Part shown: positions 7,918 to 15,901 of the stretch, in pieces | Layout: each line of letters starts with the position of its first letter | How positions within the stretch are numbered: the first letter of the stretch is position 1 | Source: an uncultured Acetatifactor sp. | GTDB taxonomy: Bacteria > Bacillota > Clostridia > Lachnospirales > Lachnospiraceae | NCBI GenBank assembly: GCA_944384205.1 | Contig: CALWSL010000003.1 | Span: forward strand, 62,001 to 126,000 | DNA length: 64,000 nucleotides | Direction of reading: 5' to 3' | Made by a program: the position numbers and the translations under genes | Notes under the pieces: generated by a model | Databases searched by the model: none | What the model saw: the letters and a program-made list of their open reading frames with translations, nothing else | What the model was told of the DNA's origin: nothing

Positions 7918-8813
7918 TGATTCATTGTAGCGGGCAGAAATTCTTTTATAGCGATTTCCCAATATTTTTCGGGAATGTCGGGCCAGTTGCACACGCCTGT
8001 TTTCAGTCGGCACAGTTCCATGGCGCGCTGCAGTACCTCAGTGTGACCGATGGAGGTGTCTCCTTTGGTTCGGAGCAGGTGTTCGGTAATGATACACCAG
8101 TAGGGTGCGCGGTCTGCAAGACCTGATTCCGTAAGCTGTGCAATCACTTCTTCAGCATCATATGAGAGGTTGATAAATTCCTCGGTCCAGGTCTGATTTT
8201 CTCCATGCAGAATCATAAACTGACTGCTGTGATTGCTTTTCAGCGGCAGTCCCACGGAGCCGGGATTTAGCACAACTTTTCCGGCGGTGTCGTTTTTGCC
8301 TTGATAATACATTTTTCCCTGTACATGGGTGTGTCCGCATAGAATAAAATCTGTCTGGGAGGTCTCTAAAATTTCTTTTGTCAAAGCTTCGTCAAGGATT
8401 AATGCCTCCCGCACGTTTCTTGGGGAACCGTGGCAGGCGGTAAGTGTGGGAAGCGCTTCAAAGGAATAATCCAGTGAAATAGGAAGCTGTTCAAAAAAGT
8501 CCAAATCCTGTTTTTCTAAATGCCGATAAGCATACCAGAGTGCGCCCGTGGTAGAGTTGTGCTCCAGCCATCCTGTCTCTCCGTGGTTTCGGTAGTCCAG
8601 CCAGTAATTTTCCTTGTTTCCCCTGATAAAATAACAGGTGTATTTTCTCTGATATTCACGCAACAGCTTCATTGTTCGTTCAGGATATGCCATCTCTCCG
8701 ATATAGTCCCCAAGGAAAAGAAAGGTGTCGATGCCTCTTTGCAAAGCGTACGATATGCAATGCTCCAGGGCTATGTAATTGCTGTGTATATCTGCTAAAA
8801 CTGCTATGTCCAT
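7914..8813 (-). CDS. Metallophosphoesterase family protein
   Basis: A calcineurin-fold phosphoesterase of about 299 residues. Metal ligands are visible in order: ADIHSN (DxH), FLGDYIGE (GD), IRGNKE (GN), ACHGSPR and CGHTHVQG (GHxH). The order matches the YfcE/MJ0936-like cytosolic phosphodiesterases; the substrate is unknown. I chose the ATG at 8813 because GGTGGA lies 5-6 nt before it and the protein then begins directly with the first metal strand. A longer form would need a TTG at 8852 and adds 13 residues with no family match. Convergent with the methionine gene. Confidence 0.87.
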   Translation of the reverse strand: MDIAVLADIHSNYIALEHCISYALQRGIDTFLFLGDYIGEMAYPERTMKLLREYQRKYTCYFIRGNKENYWLDYRNHGETGWLEHNSTTGALWYAYRHLEKQDLDFFEQLPISLDYSFEALPTLTACHGSPRNVREALILDEALTKEILETSQTDFILCGHTHVQGKMYYQGKNDTAGKVVLNPGSVGLPLKSNHSSQFMILHGENQTWTEEFINLSYDAEEVIAQLTESGLADRAPYWCIITEHLLRTKGDTSIGHTEVLQRAMELCRLKTGVCNWPDIPEKYWEIAIKEFLPATMNH

Positions 8814-8897
8814 ATTTTCCACCATTCCGAAGCGTTTTTGCAGAGAGGGCAAATCAAAATTCAGATTCCGCTCTGCCTTGTCGTCTCATTTTTGATT

Positions 8898-8926
8898 TTT
8901 ACAGGTACAATTTGCATTATTGTAAT
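8898..8926 (+). promoter_or_regulatory. Candidate promoter for the 9.1-10.5 kb genes
   Basis: TTTACA (8898-8903) and TGTAAT (8921-8926) are 17 bp apart. About 145 nt of AT-rich sequence follow before the truncated nitrilase gene; nothing else recognisable is in that stretch. Confidence 0.45.
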
Positions 8927-9072
8927 GTATAAGTGAATTGTAGAGAAGAAATTTTAATATTGTGAAGGTATTTTCTTATGAAATTCTTAATTCATTTTGC
9001 GGGATTTATCTTTATAGCGAAAGAGGTGTTGAAAACATCGGTTTTGGCGTTTAGAATATTAACTATAGAATT

Positions 9073-9633
9073 ATGGGAAGATGGGAAGAAAAGCGTAAAA
9101 TGTATCAAAGTGTTGCAGGCACTATCATAAAGGAAAATGACGGATACTTTAACAGTGCAATCGTTTTTTCGCCCAATCAGGATAAAGTGATATATCATAA
9201 AAGAGCTTTGTGGGGATATGATAAAGATAATTTTCGCGAAGGCAAAAACAGCGGTATTTTAGAAATTGATGGGATAAAAATAGGAATCAGGATATGTTTT
9301 GAAATCAGATTCCCTGAGTTTTTCAGAGAATTATATAAAGTGAAAACAGAGTTGAATCTAGTCCTTTTTTATGATGTTTCTGAAAGGGATGATATTGAAA
9401 GATATGAGCTTATCAAGGCACACATCCGTACCAGAGCGGTAGAAAATGTCCGTTATACGTTGACGGTGGATACGATTCGCCCTTATCAGACTGCCCCGAC
9501 TGCTTTGTTTGACAGGTCTGGATATGTGTTAAAGGAATTGACAAGAAATACTGAAGATTTGCTGGTGTATGATTTGAGCGAAACGTCACTGGATTTTGGG
9601 GAACAGGGAAGAAAGGCAGATATTAATTGTTAA
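9073..9633 (+). CDS. Carbon-nitrogen hydrolase (nitrilase family), N-terminally truncated
   Basis: Only 186 residues, against about 260-280 for the family. The catalytic Lys region (YHKRALWG) and the Cys nucleophile region (IGIRICFEIRFPE) are present, as is the later block HIRTRAVENVRY. The N-terminal third that normally carries the catalytic Glu (FPE motif) is missing: the frame is closed by TAG at 9052 and no match to that part is seen in other frames upstream. Without the Glu the protein should lack amidase activity, so this is probably a decayed gene. No clear ribosome binding site precedes the ATG at 9073. Confidence 0.65.
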   Translation: MGRWEEKRKMYQSVAGTIIKENDGYFNSAIVFSPNQDKVIYHKRALWGYDKDNFREGKNSGILEIDGIKIGIRICFEIRFPEFFRELYKVKTELNLVLFYDVSERDDIERYELIKAHIRTRAVENVRYTLTVDTIRPYQTAPTALFDRSGYVLKELTRNTEDLLVYDLSETSLDFGEQGRKADINC

Positions 9634-9649
9634 TTTTAGGTGAGCGAAT

Positions 9650-10480
9650 ATGAAAGAGAAAGTCAATTTTGCCATGAACCGTTGGAATCTGACAGGGGGC
9701 AAAGCAATTTATGAAAATGTTAATAAAGCCGTATATTCTGCATGGTCTGCGGAGTACGGTTCTGTTATCCTGAAAATCAATCAGGACACTTTGCAGTTGA
9801 ACGAAGAATATGAGATGCTAAAGGCGCTGAATGGAAACGGATGCTGCAAGGTCTTTGCCTATGACGCAGAACGTGGAATGTTACTTGAGGAGCGTCTGCT
9901 TCCGGGAACGGTTCTCAGGGCGGAAAGGGTATTAAGTAAAAGAATACAGGCTTTTAAAAGTGTATATGACAAAATTCATATGGAAGCAAGCCGGTTTGAG
10001 GCAGGGAAAGCGACGAAGGTGCAAAGCTATTTGGACTGGCTGGAGAGCGCCTGTCATTTTTGTACAAACAACGGAATTGATAAAAATCTGACCGAAAAGG
10101 CAAAACATGCGAAAGATATCTGTGCGGAAATGTTTGAAAAGTATCCGGAAAGAGTGTTGTTACACGGAGATTTACATCACGACAATATTCTGCTGCGGGG
10201 GGATGGAACCTATGCGATGATTGACCCCAAGGCAGTCATCGGACCAAAGCTTCTGGATGTGCCGCGCTTTGTTATGAATGAGATTGACACGAAGCATATC
10301 GTTTCTGATGAGGAGCATATGCGGGAGGTAATCCGTATGGTAAGTGAGAGCTTGGGGTTTTCCAGGGAGGATGTAGCGAAAATCTATTTTATGGAAGTGA
10401 TTCTTGGAAACATCTGGTGTGTTGAAGATGGGGAAGATATGAATGCAGAAGAAATTGAGCTTGCGTCAAAGCTGGAATGA
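9650..10480 (+). CDS. Aminoglycoside/hydroxyurea-kinase-like phosphotransferase
   Basis: A 276-residue protein with the small-molecule kinase fold. The catalytic loop LLHGDLHHDNILL and the metal-binding IDPKAVIGPKLLDV match the APH(6)/streptomycin kinase type, where the second motif reads IDPK rather than IDWE. The N-terminal ATP lobe has ILKIN as the Lys strand. Proteins of this family phosphorylate aminoglycosides in resistant strains, but many intestinal members act on unknown metabolites, so resistance should not be assumed. It starts 16 bp after the truncated nitrilase and is likely in the same transcript. Confidence 0.8.
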   Translation: MKEKVNFAMNRWNLTGGKAIYENVNKAVYSAWSAEYGSVILKINQDTLQLNEEYEMLKALNGNGCCKVFAYDAERGMLLEERLLPGTVLRAERVLSKRIQAFKSVYDKIHMEASRFEAGKATKVQSYLDWLESACHFCTNNGIDKNLTEKAKHAKDICAEMFEKYPERVLLHGDLHHDNILLRGDGTYAMIDPKAVIGPKLLDVPRFVMNEIDTKHIVSDEEHMREVIRMVSESLGFSREDVAKIYFMEVILGNIWCVEDGEDMNAEEIELASKLE

Positions 10481-10526
10481 CTGTATCCAATATAGAACGA
10501 AATGTAAAAAAACGAAAAAACAATTA

Positions 10527-10555
10527 TTGCAAGTCATAATAAAATGTGTTACAGT
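10527..10555 (+). promoter_or_regulatory. Candidate promoter of the Rpn-type gene
   Basis: TTGCAA (10527-10532) and TACAGT (10550-10555) with 17 bp between. A 9-bp inverted repeat (10579-10587 with 10600-10608, TTTGCAGTT/AACTGCAAA) lies in the leader, about 130 bp before the chosen start. Confidence 0.4.
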
Positions 10556-10736
10556 AATCACATAAGCAAGAAAATCTGTTTGCAGTTTAGTTTATTCTGA
10601 ACTGCAAAATCTTAATATCAAGTATATTCTAATATCTTGGAAATCCTTGCTTAATACCACAAACATAAATTTAGGCAGGGAAAGAGTGTTAAGTATATTG
10701 GGGTGTTGTTCTCTTTGTTCTGCGGAAAGGATGAGA

Positions 10737-11735
10737 ATGGGAGAACCGAATAATGTACTGAACGTATATATGAGCAATGCGGAGAGAATACATTCCGTGT
10801 TGGAGTATTATTTGGAGGAAAAACTGCCGCCGGACTGGAGCATATGTGGGGCAGACGGATTTTATACTGTCAAAAACAGCAAGGGTAAAATGTCTCATCG
10901 TCAGAGAGACATTATCAAGCGGGTGAAGATTGGAGACAGTTGCTATCTGTTGGGGATAGAAAATCAGGAGACCATCAATTTGATTTTTCCATGGAGGCTG
11001 CTGGAAATGGATTGTCTGGGTTATGAGCGGCAGATTGAAGAGATACAGCAGAAAAATATGGATGATGCTGTCTCTTTTGGCAAAGAAGATGATTATAAAT
11101 ACCGGTTCAGGAAGAAAGACTGTCTGGAACCAATATTGAATCTTATTTTATATTGGGGAAAGGATAAGTGGAAGGAGCCCGTGTCACTTAGAGAGATGAT
11201 GAAGATGGCAGGTCTTTCGTCAGGCGTACAAAAAATGTTTCAGGACTATAAGGTACATATTATCAATATGCGAAGGATACCGGAAAAGGCGCTTCAGGCG
11301 ATGGATTCAGACTTAAAATATGTAATCGGACTGATGAAATGTGCAGGCTCCAAAGATAAATATGAAAGGTTTATACAGGAAAATAGGGAGTATTTCGGCA
11401 GGATACCCAAGAGTGCCGTTGATGTTATTGATGTATGTACCAATGTAAAAAATGTGAGAAAGTATTTAACATTTACCCATCCGTCCGGAGCAGAAGAGGA
11501 GGAAGCAGATATGTGCAAGGCGTTAGATGATATTATGAAGGATGCAGAGAAAAAAGGTGTCAGGAAAGGTGTACGACAGGGAGTAAAACAAGGAGTAGGG
11601 CAGGTGATTCGGGCATTGGTAGAGACCTGTGAGGAACTGGGACTTTCTAAAGAAATGACCGTGGATAAAGTGACAAAAAAGACCTCTTTATCTAAAAGGC
11701 AGGCAATGGAGTTTGTAAATCAGTATTGGTGTTAA
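10737..11735 (+). CDS. Rpn-type recombination-promoting nuclease / PD-(D/E)XK transposase-like protein
   Basis: About 332 residues. The block YLLGIENQETINL matches the catalytic strand of Rpn (YhgA-like) PD-(D/E)XK nucleases common in Lachnospiraceae, with Glu and Gln of GIENQ as likely active-site residues. The C-terminus carries the Lys/Gly/Val repeat GVRKGVRQGVKQGVGQ typical of the tail in this family, followed by a helical end. Rpn proteins stimulate recA-independent recombination and show hypervariable tails. The ATG at 10737 has AAAGGA about 7 nt upstream and begins MGEPNNVL, as relatives do; longer forms add 30 unrelated residues. Confidence 0.75.
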   Translation: MGEPNNVLNVYMSNAERIHSVLEYYLEEKLPPDWSICGADGFYTVKNSKGKMSHRQRDIIKRVKIGDSCYLLGIENQETINLIFPWRLLEMDCLGYERQIEEIQQKNMDDAVSFGKEDDYKYRFRKKDCLEPILNLILYWGKDKWKEPVSLREMMKMAGLSSGVQKMFQDYKVHIINMRRIPEKALQAMDSDLKYVIGLMKCAGSKDKYERFIQENREYFGRIPKSAVDVIDVCTNVKNVRKYLTFTHPSGAEEEEADMCKALDDIMKDAEKKGVRKGVRQGVKQGVGQVIRALVETCEELGLSKEMTVDKVTKKTSLSKRQAMEFVNQYWC

Positions 11736-11764
11736 GATAGTAGGGTAAAGAGAGGAAAGTCACC

Positions 11765-12724
11765 TTGGGAATTACGAAAAATATACAATCAGAAGCGAAT
11801 ATATATCGTATGGCAAAGAAGGCATTTCCACAGAAAGAAATGGTATCCTGCAAGGAACTGACGGAAGGAATGTGTAATGCGGCGTATTTGGTACAGTTTT
11901 CGGACGGAAGCAGGAGTGTTCTGAAAATCGCCTCTGAAAACGAGGAAGGATTTATGTCCAATGAAGTAAATTTGATGGATGCGGAAGTGAAAGCCATGCG
12001 GCTGGTTCAGGAAAGCGGACTTGTAAAAGTGGCGGATGTGCAATATTATGACACTTCAAAAACCCTATGCAGCGGCAAGTATTTCTTTATGGAAGCGCTG
12101 GAAGGGCAAAGCTATTTTTCTATTGGAAAGCAGTTGACGGAGGAAGACAAAGCAAGGCTTAATTTTGAGGTTGGTCAGATAGAAAAGAAGCTTACAACGA
12201 TTTGTGGACAAAGCTTCGGACTGCTGGGGGATGAGAGTCGTCGGTATGACAACCTGTTTGATTTTGTTTATCAGTTAATTTCTAATGTATTGTCGGATGC
12301 GCAAATAAAGGATATTGTCATTGGCGCGGCGGCAGAGGAGATATTGTCACAGCTTGAGGCGCACCGAAAGGTATTTGATTGTGTGAAACAGCCTACATTA
12401 GTTCATTGGGATATGTGGGAAGGCAATATTTTTATAAAGGATAAGCAGATTGCCGGAGTGATTGATTGGGAACGTGCTATGTGGGGGGAGGCATTTCTGG
12501 ATGACCGTTTCCGCAGGCATACAAGGAATCAGGATTTCTTAAAGGGTTTTGGAAAGACGTTTTTTACACAGGAAGAAATGTGCCGCCTTCATTGGTATGA
12601 TGTGCTGCTTTATCTTACGATGATGACGGAAGGCGCTTACCGCGGCTATGAGGATGATGGGCTGTACAGATGGGTGAAACCGCTATTTGAAGCTTCCTGG
12701 AGCGAGCTGCAGGAAATGCAGTAA
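11765..12724 (+). CDS. Aminoglycoside phosphotransferase-fold (APH) family protein
   Basis: A 319-residue kinase-fold protein. The ATP lobe has SVLKIAS; the catalytic loop is LVHWDMWEGNIFI (HxDxxxxN with Trp in place of Gly), and the metal motif is GVIDWERAMWG. This is the general APH/choline-kinase pattern; the substrate is not known. The start is a TTG at 11765 preceded by GAGGAAAG at a good distance; the next in-frame ATG is at 11810. It is the second APH-fold gene within 2.3 kb and differs from the first in its IDWE motif, so it is not a recent duplicate. Confidence 0.8.
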   Translation: MGITKNIQSEANIYRMAKKAFPQKEMVSCKELTEGMCNAAYLVQFSDGSRSVLKIASENEEGFMSNEVNLMDAEVKAMRLVQESGLVKVADVQYYDTSKTLCSGKYFFMEALEGQSYFSIGKQLTEEDKARLNFEVGQIEKKLTTICGQSFGLLGDESRRYDNLFDFVYQLISNVLSDAQIKDIVIGAAAEEILSQLEAHRKVFDCVKQPTLVHWDMWEGNIFIKDKQIAGVIDWERAMWGEAFLDDRFRRHTRNQDFLKGFGKTFFTQEEMCRLHWYDVLLYLTMMTEGAYRGYEDDGLYRWVKPLFEASWSELQEMQ

Positions 12725-12810
12725 AACAGAAAAAAGTGGAGAAAAACGGCAGCCGCAGTTACGGATACGGGTAAAGCAATATTGATGATAAGGCGGCAGT
12801 GTATCAGGAG

Positions 12811-12917
12811 GGGAATAATATACCGAACATGGGAATAAATATACAATAGAGAGCTGAATATACAAGAGATAATGAATAAATATACAAAACATATCAAAGA
12901 ATTGCATAAAAATAAAA
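12811..12917. promoter_or_regulatory. ARG-box-like repeats upstream of argC
   Basis: Five related AT-rich sites: GGAATAATATACC near 12812, GGAATAAATATACAA at 12832, CTGAATATACAAG at 12854, AATGAATAAATATACAAA at 12871-12888, and TTGCATAAAAATAAAA at 12902. The fourth agrees at 14 of 18 positions with the Bacillus-type ARG box as I remember it (CATGAATAAAAATKCAAG). The last abuts the -35 element of the argC promoter. Confidence 0.6.
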
Positions 12918-12923
12918 AAGTAG

Positions 12924-12951
12924 TGGACATTTATGAAAAAAGTGGTATGAT
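12924..12951 (+). promoter_or_regulatory. argC operon promoter
   Basis: TGGACA (12924-12929) and TATGAT (12946-12951) are 16 bp apart, 36 bp before the argC start codon and directly after the ARG-box-like repeats. Confidence 0.55.
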
Positions 12952-12987
12952 TACAAAAGATAGATTTTTGTAAGGAGTTGTTTTGCC

Positions 12988-14046
12988 ATGATAAGAGTAG
13001 GTATAATCGGCGCTACAGGCTATGCCGGCGGAGAACTTGTGAGAATTCTCAAAAATCATAGAGAAGCGGAAATTGTATGGTATGGTTCCAGAAGCTACAT
13101 AGATAAGAAATATTGTGAAGTCTACCAAAATATGTTTCAGATTGTGGAAGATGTCTGTAAGGATGACAACTTAAACGAACTGGCAGAGCAGGTGGACGTA
13201 ATTTTCACAGCCACACCACAGGGATTTTTGGCAGGACTTTTAACGGAGGAGATTCTTTCCAAGGTGAAAATTGTAGATTTGTCTGCCGATTACCGCATTA
13301 AGGATGTGGAAGTTTATGAAAAATGGTACGGTATCGAGCATAAATCGCCGCAGTTTATTGAGGAGGCAGTATACGGACTCTGTGAAATCAACCGGGATAA
13401 GGTGACGAAAGAAACCAGACTGATTGCGAATCCGGGATGTTATACAACCTGTTCGATTCTGGCGGCATATCCTCTGGTAAAGGAAGGTCTGATTGATGTA
13501 AACACTTTGATTGTGGATGCAAAGTCCGGTACTTCCGGAGCGGGACGAGGTGCAAAGGTTGCCAATTTATTCTGTGAGGTCAATGAGAATATGAAAGCAT
13601 ATGGTGTGGCAAGTCACCGGCATACTCCGGAGATTGAGGAGCAACTGGGTTATGCAGGGAATTGTGAAGTAACCATTAACTTTACCCCCCATCTGGTGCC
13701 GATGAATCGTGGGATACTGGCAACGGAATATGCAACCCTGAGACGCAAGGCGGACGGTACACTTCCTTCCTATCAGGAAGTCAGGGCAGTATATGATAAG
13801 TATTATGCAGATGAGAAGTTTGTCCGCATACTGGAAAAAGGCATCTGCCCTGAAACCAAATGGGTGGAAGGCAGCAACTATGTGGATATTAATTTCGTGA
13901 TAGATGAGCGTACCGGACGCATCATTATGATGGGAGCTTTGGATAATCTGGTAAAGGGTGCAGCAGGTCAGGCAGTGCAGAACATGAATCTGTTGTTTGG
14001 ATTAAAAGAAAGTGAAGGGTTGGATTTGGTTCCATGCTTCCCCTAG
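12988..14046 (+). CDS. argC: N-acetyl-gamma-glutamyl-phosphate reductase
   Basis: ArgC reduces N-acetylglutamyl phosphate to the semialdehyde with NADPH, third step of the acetylated arginine pathway. The 352 residues include the NADP loop VGIIGATGYAGGEL at the N-terminus, the catalytic Cys in NPGCYTT, and the conserved HRHTPEI region. The ATG at 12988 follows AAGGAG at 11 nt. It is the first gene of the argC-GNAT-argJ-argB-argD run. A strong hairpin follows the stop, before the next gene. Confidence 0.97.
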   Translation: MIRVGIIGATGYAGGELVRILKNHREAEIVWYGSRSYIDKKYCEVYQNMFQIVEDVCKDDNLNELAEQVDVIFTATPQGFLAGLLTEEILSKVKIVDLSADYRIKDVEVYEKWYGIEHKSPQFIEEAVYGLCEINRDKVTKETRLIANPGCYTTCSILAAYPLVKEGLIDVNTLIVDAKSGTSGAGRGAKVANLFCEVNENMKAYGVASHRHTPEIEEQLGYAGNCEVTINFTPHLVPMNRGILATEYATLRRKADGTLPSYQEVRAVYDKYYADEKFVRILEKGICPETKWVEGSNYVDINFVIDERTGRIIMMGALDNLVKGAAGQAVQNMNLLFGLKESEGLDLVPCFP

Positions 14047-14056
14047 TAATGTAGAA

Positions 14057-14097
14057 AGTGCTTCTAAGATGTCAAAGTAAAACATCTTAGAAGCACT
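14057..14097 (+). repeat. Perfect 16-bp hairpin between argC and the GNAT gene
   Basis: AGTGCTTCTAAGATGT (14057-14072) pairs perfectly with 14082-14097; the loop is 9 nt. No U-run follows, so it is more likely an mRNA processing or stabilising element than a terminator. A second perfect 10-bp hairpin, AATGAATTAC (14131-14140) with GTAATTCATT (14144-14153), lies 34 bp on and ends just before the ribosome binding site of the next gene. Confidence 0.75.
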
Positions 14098-14172
14098 ATG
14101 TTCCACATAAGAGAATTGTAGAGCAACTCTAATGAATTACAGGGTAATTCATTGTGAAAGAGAGAGGACAAT

Positions 14173-14637
14173 ATGAGTAATAAGCAATATACCGTCAGGA
14201 CGATGACAGTTGAAGATTACGAAGGACTTCATGCCTTATGGCTGACGATACATGGTTTTGCCATCCGAAGCATTGATGATTCCCGGGAAGGCGTAGAACG
14301 ATTTTTGAAGCGAAATCCCACCACCAGCGTGGTTGCTGCGGCGGAGGACGGTTCCGTTGTGGGCGGTATTCTGTGTGGTCATGACGGCAGACGGGGTTGT
14401 TTGTATCATGTCTGTGTGCGCGAGGACTATAGACGTCTTGGTATCGGCAAGGCAATGGTCGTGCATTGCATGAATGCGTTGAAGGAAGAACAGATTAACA
14501 AGGTAAGTCTGATTGCCTTCACGGTTAATGATATCGGTAATGCCTTTTGGAACTGTATCGGCTGGACAAAAAGAGAAGACTTAAATTATTACGATTTTAC
14601 ATTGAACGAAGCAAATATAACAGCGTTTAATCAATAG
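14173..14637 (+). CDS. GNAT N-acetyltransferase inside the arginine operon
   Basis: A 154-residue GNAT protein. The acetyl-CoA loop RRLGIGKAMV (motif A) and the following AFTVNDIGNAFWNCIGW block are clear. It lies between argC and argJ with 13 bp to argJ. In some clostridia a short GNAT protein supplies N-acetylglutamate synthase activity, which would prime the cycle run by ArgJ; here that role is inferred from position only. It may equally acetylate something else. The ATG at 14173 has AGAGAGGAC upstream. Translation may be tuned by the hairpin that ends at 14153. Confidence 0.85.
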   Translation: MSNKQYTVRTMTVEDYEGLHALWLTIHGFAIRSIDDSREGVERFLKRNPTTSVVAAAEDGSVVGGILCGHDGRRGCLYHVCVREDYRRLGIGKAMVVHCMNALKEEQINKVSLIAFTVNDIGNAFWNCIGWTKREDLNYYDFTLNEANITAFNQ

Positions 14638-14650
14638 GAGGAGAGGAGCT

Positions 14651-15874
14651 ATGAAGCAGATAGAAGGTGGCATAACCGCAGCAAAAGGGTTTAAGGCAGC
14701 AAGTGTTGCGGCTGCCATTAAATATCAGAATCGGAAAGACATGGCTATGATTTACAGTACAGCGCCCTGTAAGGCAGCAGGTACTTTTACTACAAATGTG
14801 GTGAAAGCGGCACCGGTATTGTGGGATAAAAAACTGGTAGAGACTGCTCCTTTCGTACAGGTGGTTGTTGTAAATTCAGGCATTGCCAATGCCTGTACCG
14901 GAAAACAGGGATTTGATGCCTGCAAGGCAACAGCAAAAGCAGTAAAAGAAGCGCTTGATGTTTCTGTGGATGCCTGTTTGGTGGCGTCTACTGGTGTCAT
15001 TGGCATGCAGCTTCCTGTTGAAAAACTGGCAAATGGTGTAAAAGCTATGGCATCGCAGTTGGATGATAGTACAGAAGCCGGAACCGCGGCAGCAAAAGCC
15101 ATTATGACAACCGACACAATTCATAAGGAAATAGCGGTTTCCTTTACGGCAGGCGGTAAGACGGTTACGCTTGGAGGTATGTCAAAGGGGTCCGGAATGA
15201 TTCACCCGAATATGTGTACCATGTTGGGATTTTTAACAACAGATATTGCCATTGAAAAGAGCTTGCTGCAGGAGGCGCTAAGTCGGGTAGTACAGGATAC
15301 GTTTAATATGATTACGGTAGATGGGGATACTTCTACAAACGATACGCTGCTAATCATGGCAAACGGACTTGCGGAAAATGAGCCGATTACCACCAAAGGA
15401 GAGGATTATCAGAACTTCCTGGACGCATTGTTTTATGTATGTGAATTTCTTGCTAAGAAAATGGCAGGTGACGGAGAAGGCGCAACCAAACTGTTTGAAG
15501 CGAAAGTAGTAAATGCCAGGAGCAAAGAGGATGCAAGGACATTGTCCAGAGCTATCGTAGCAAGTAATCTGTCAAAAGCGGCAATTTATGGCTGTGACGC
15601 TAACTTCGGACGTTTCCTGTGTGCTATGGGATATTCGGGAGCAGAGTTTGACCAAAACGATGTGGAATTGTTTTTTGAAAGCAGTGAGGGACGTTTACAG
15701 GTATTTGATAAAGGAACACCAATTGTGTTTGATGAGGAGCTTGCAGCTAAAATACTGGGTGCATCAGAAGTCACCATCTATGTGGATATGAATGAAGGTG
15801 ATGCGCAGGCAACCGCCTGGGGCTGTGACCTTACTTACGACTATGTAAAGATTAATGCGGATTATCGTTCATAA
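14651..15874 (+). CDS. argJ: Bifunctional ornithine/glutamate N-acetyltransferase
   Basis: ArgJ moves the acetyl group from N-acetylornithine to glutamate, closing the acetyl cycle; some forms also use acetyl-CoA. The 407 residues are full length. The self-cleavage region reads KGSGMIHPNMCTMLGF, where the Thr after Cys is the nucleophile; most homologues have Ala-Thr, so Cys-Thr is a small variation at the cleavage site. The C-terminal NADFGRF-type block (DANFGRFLCAMGYSG) is present. AGGAGGAGAGG precedes the ATG at 14651. Confidence 0.97.
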   Translation: MKQIEGGITAAKGFKAASVAAAIKYQNRKDMAMIYSTAPCKAAGTFTTNVVKAAPVLWDKKLVETAPFVQVVVVNSGIANACTGKQGFDACKATAKAVKEALDVSVDACLVASTGVIGMQLPVEKLANGVKAMASQLDDSTEAGTAAAKAIMTTDTIHKEIAVSFTAGGKTVTLGGMSKGSGMIHPNMCTMLGFLTTDIAIEKSLLQEALSRVVQDTFNMITVDGDTSTNDTLLIMANGLAENEPITTKGEDYQNFLDALFYVCEFLAKKMAGDGEGATKLFEAKVVNARSKEDARTLSRAIVASNLSKAAIYGCDANFGRFLCAMGYSGAEFDQNDVELFFESSEGRLQVFDKGTPIVFDEELAAKILGASEVTIYVDMNEGDAQATAWGCDLTYDYVKINADYRS

Positions 15875-15901
15875 ATAATAATCGGGAAAGTGAGAAGAAT
15901 C

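Noticed and set aside
14057-14097. Transcription terminator after argC
   Set aside because: The stem is perfect, but no U-run follows and the GNAT-argJ-argB-argD genes depend on read-through; kept as a hairpin only.
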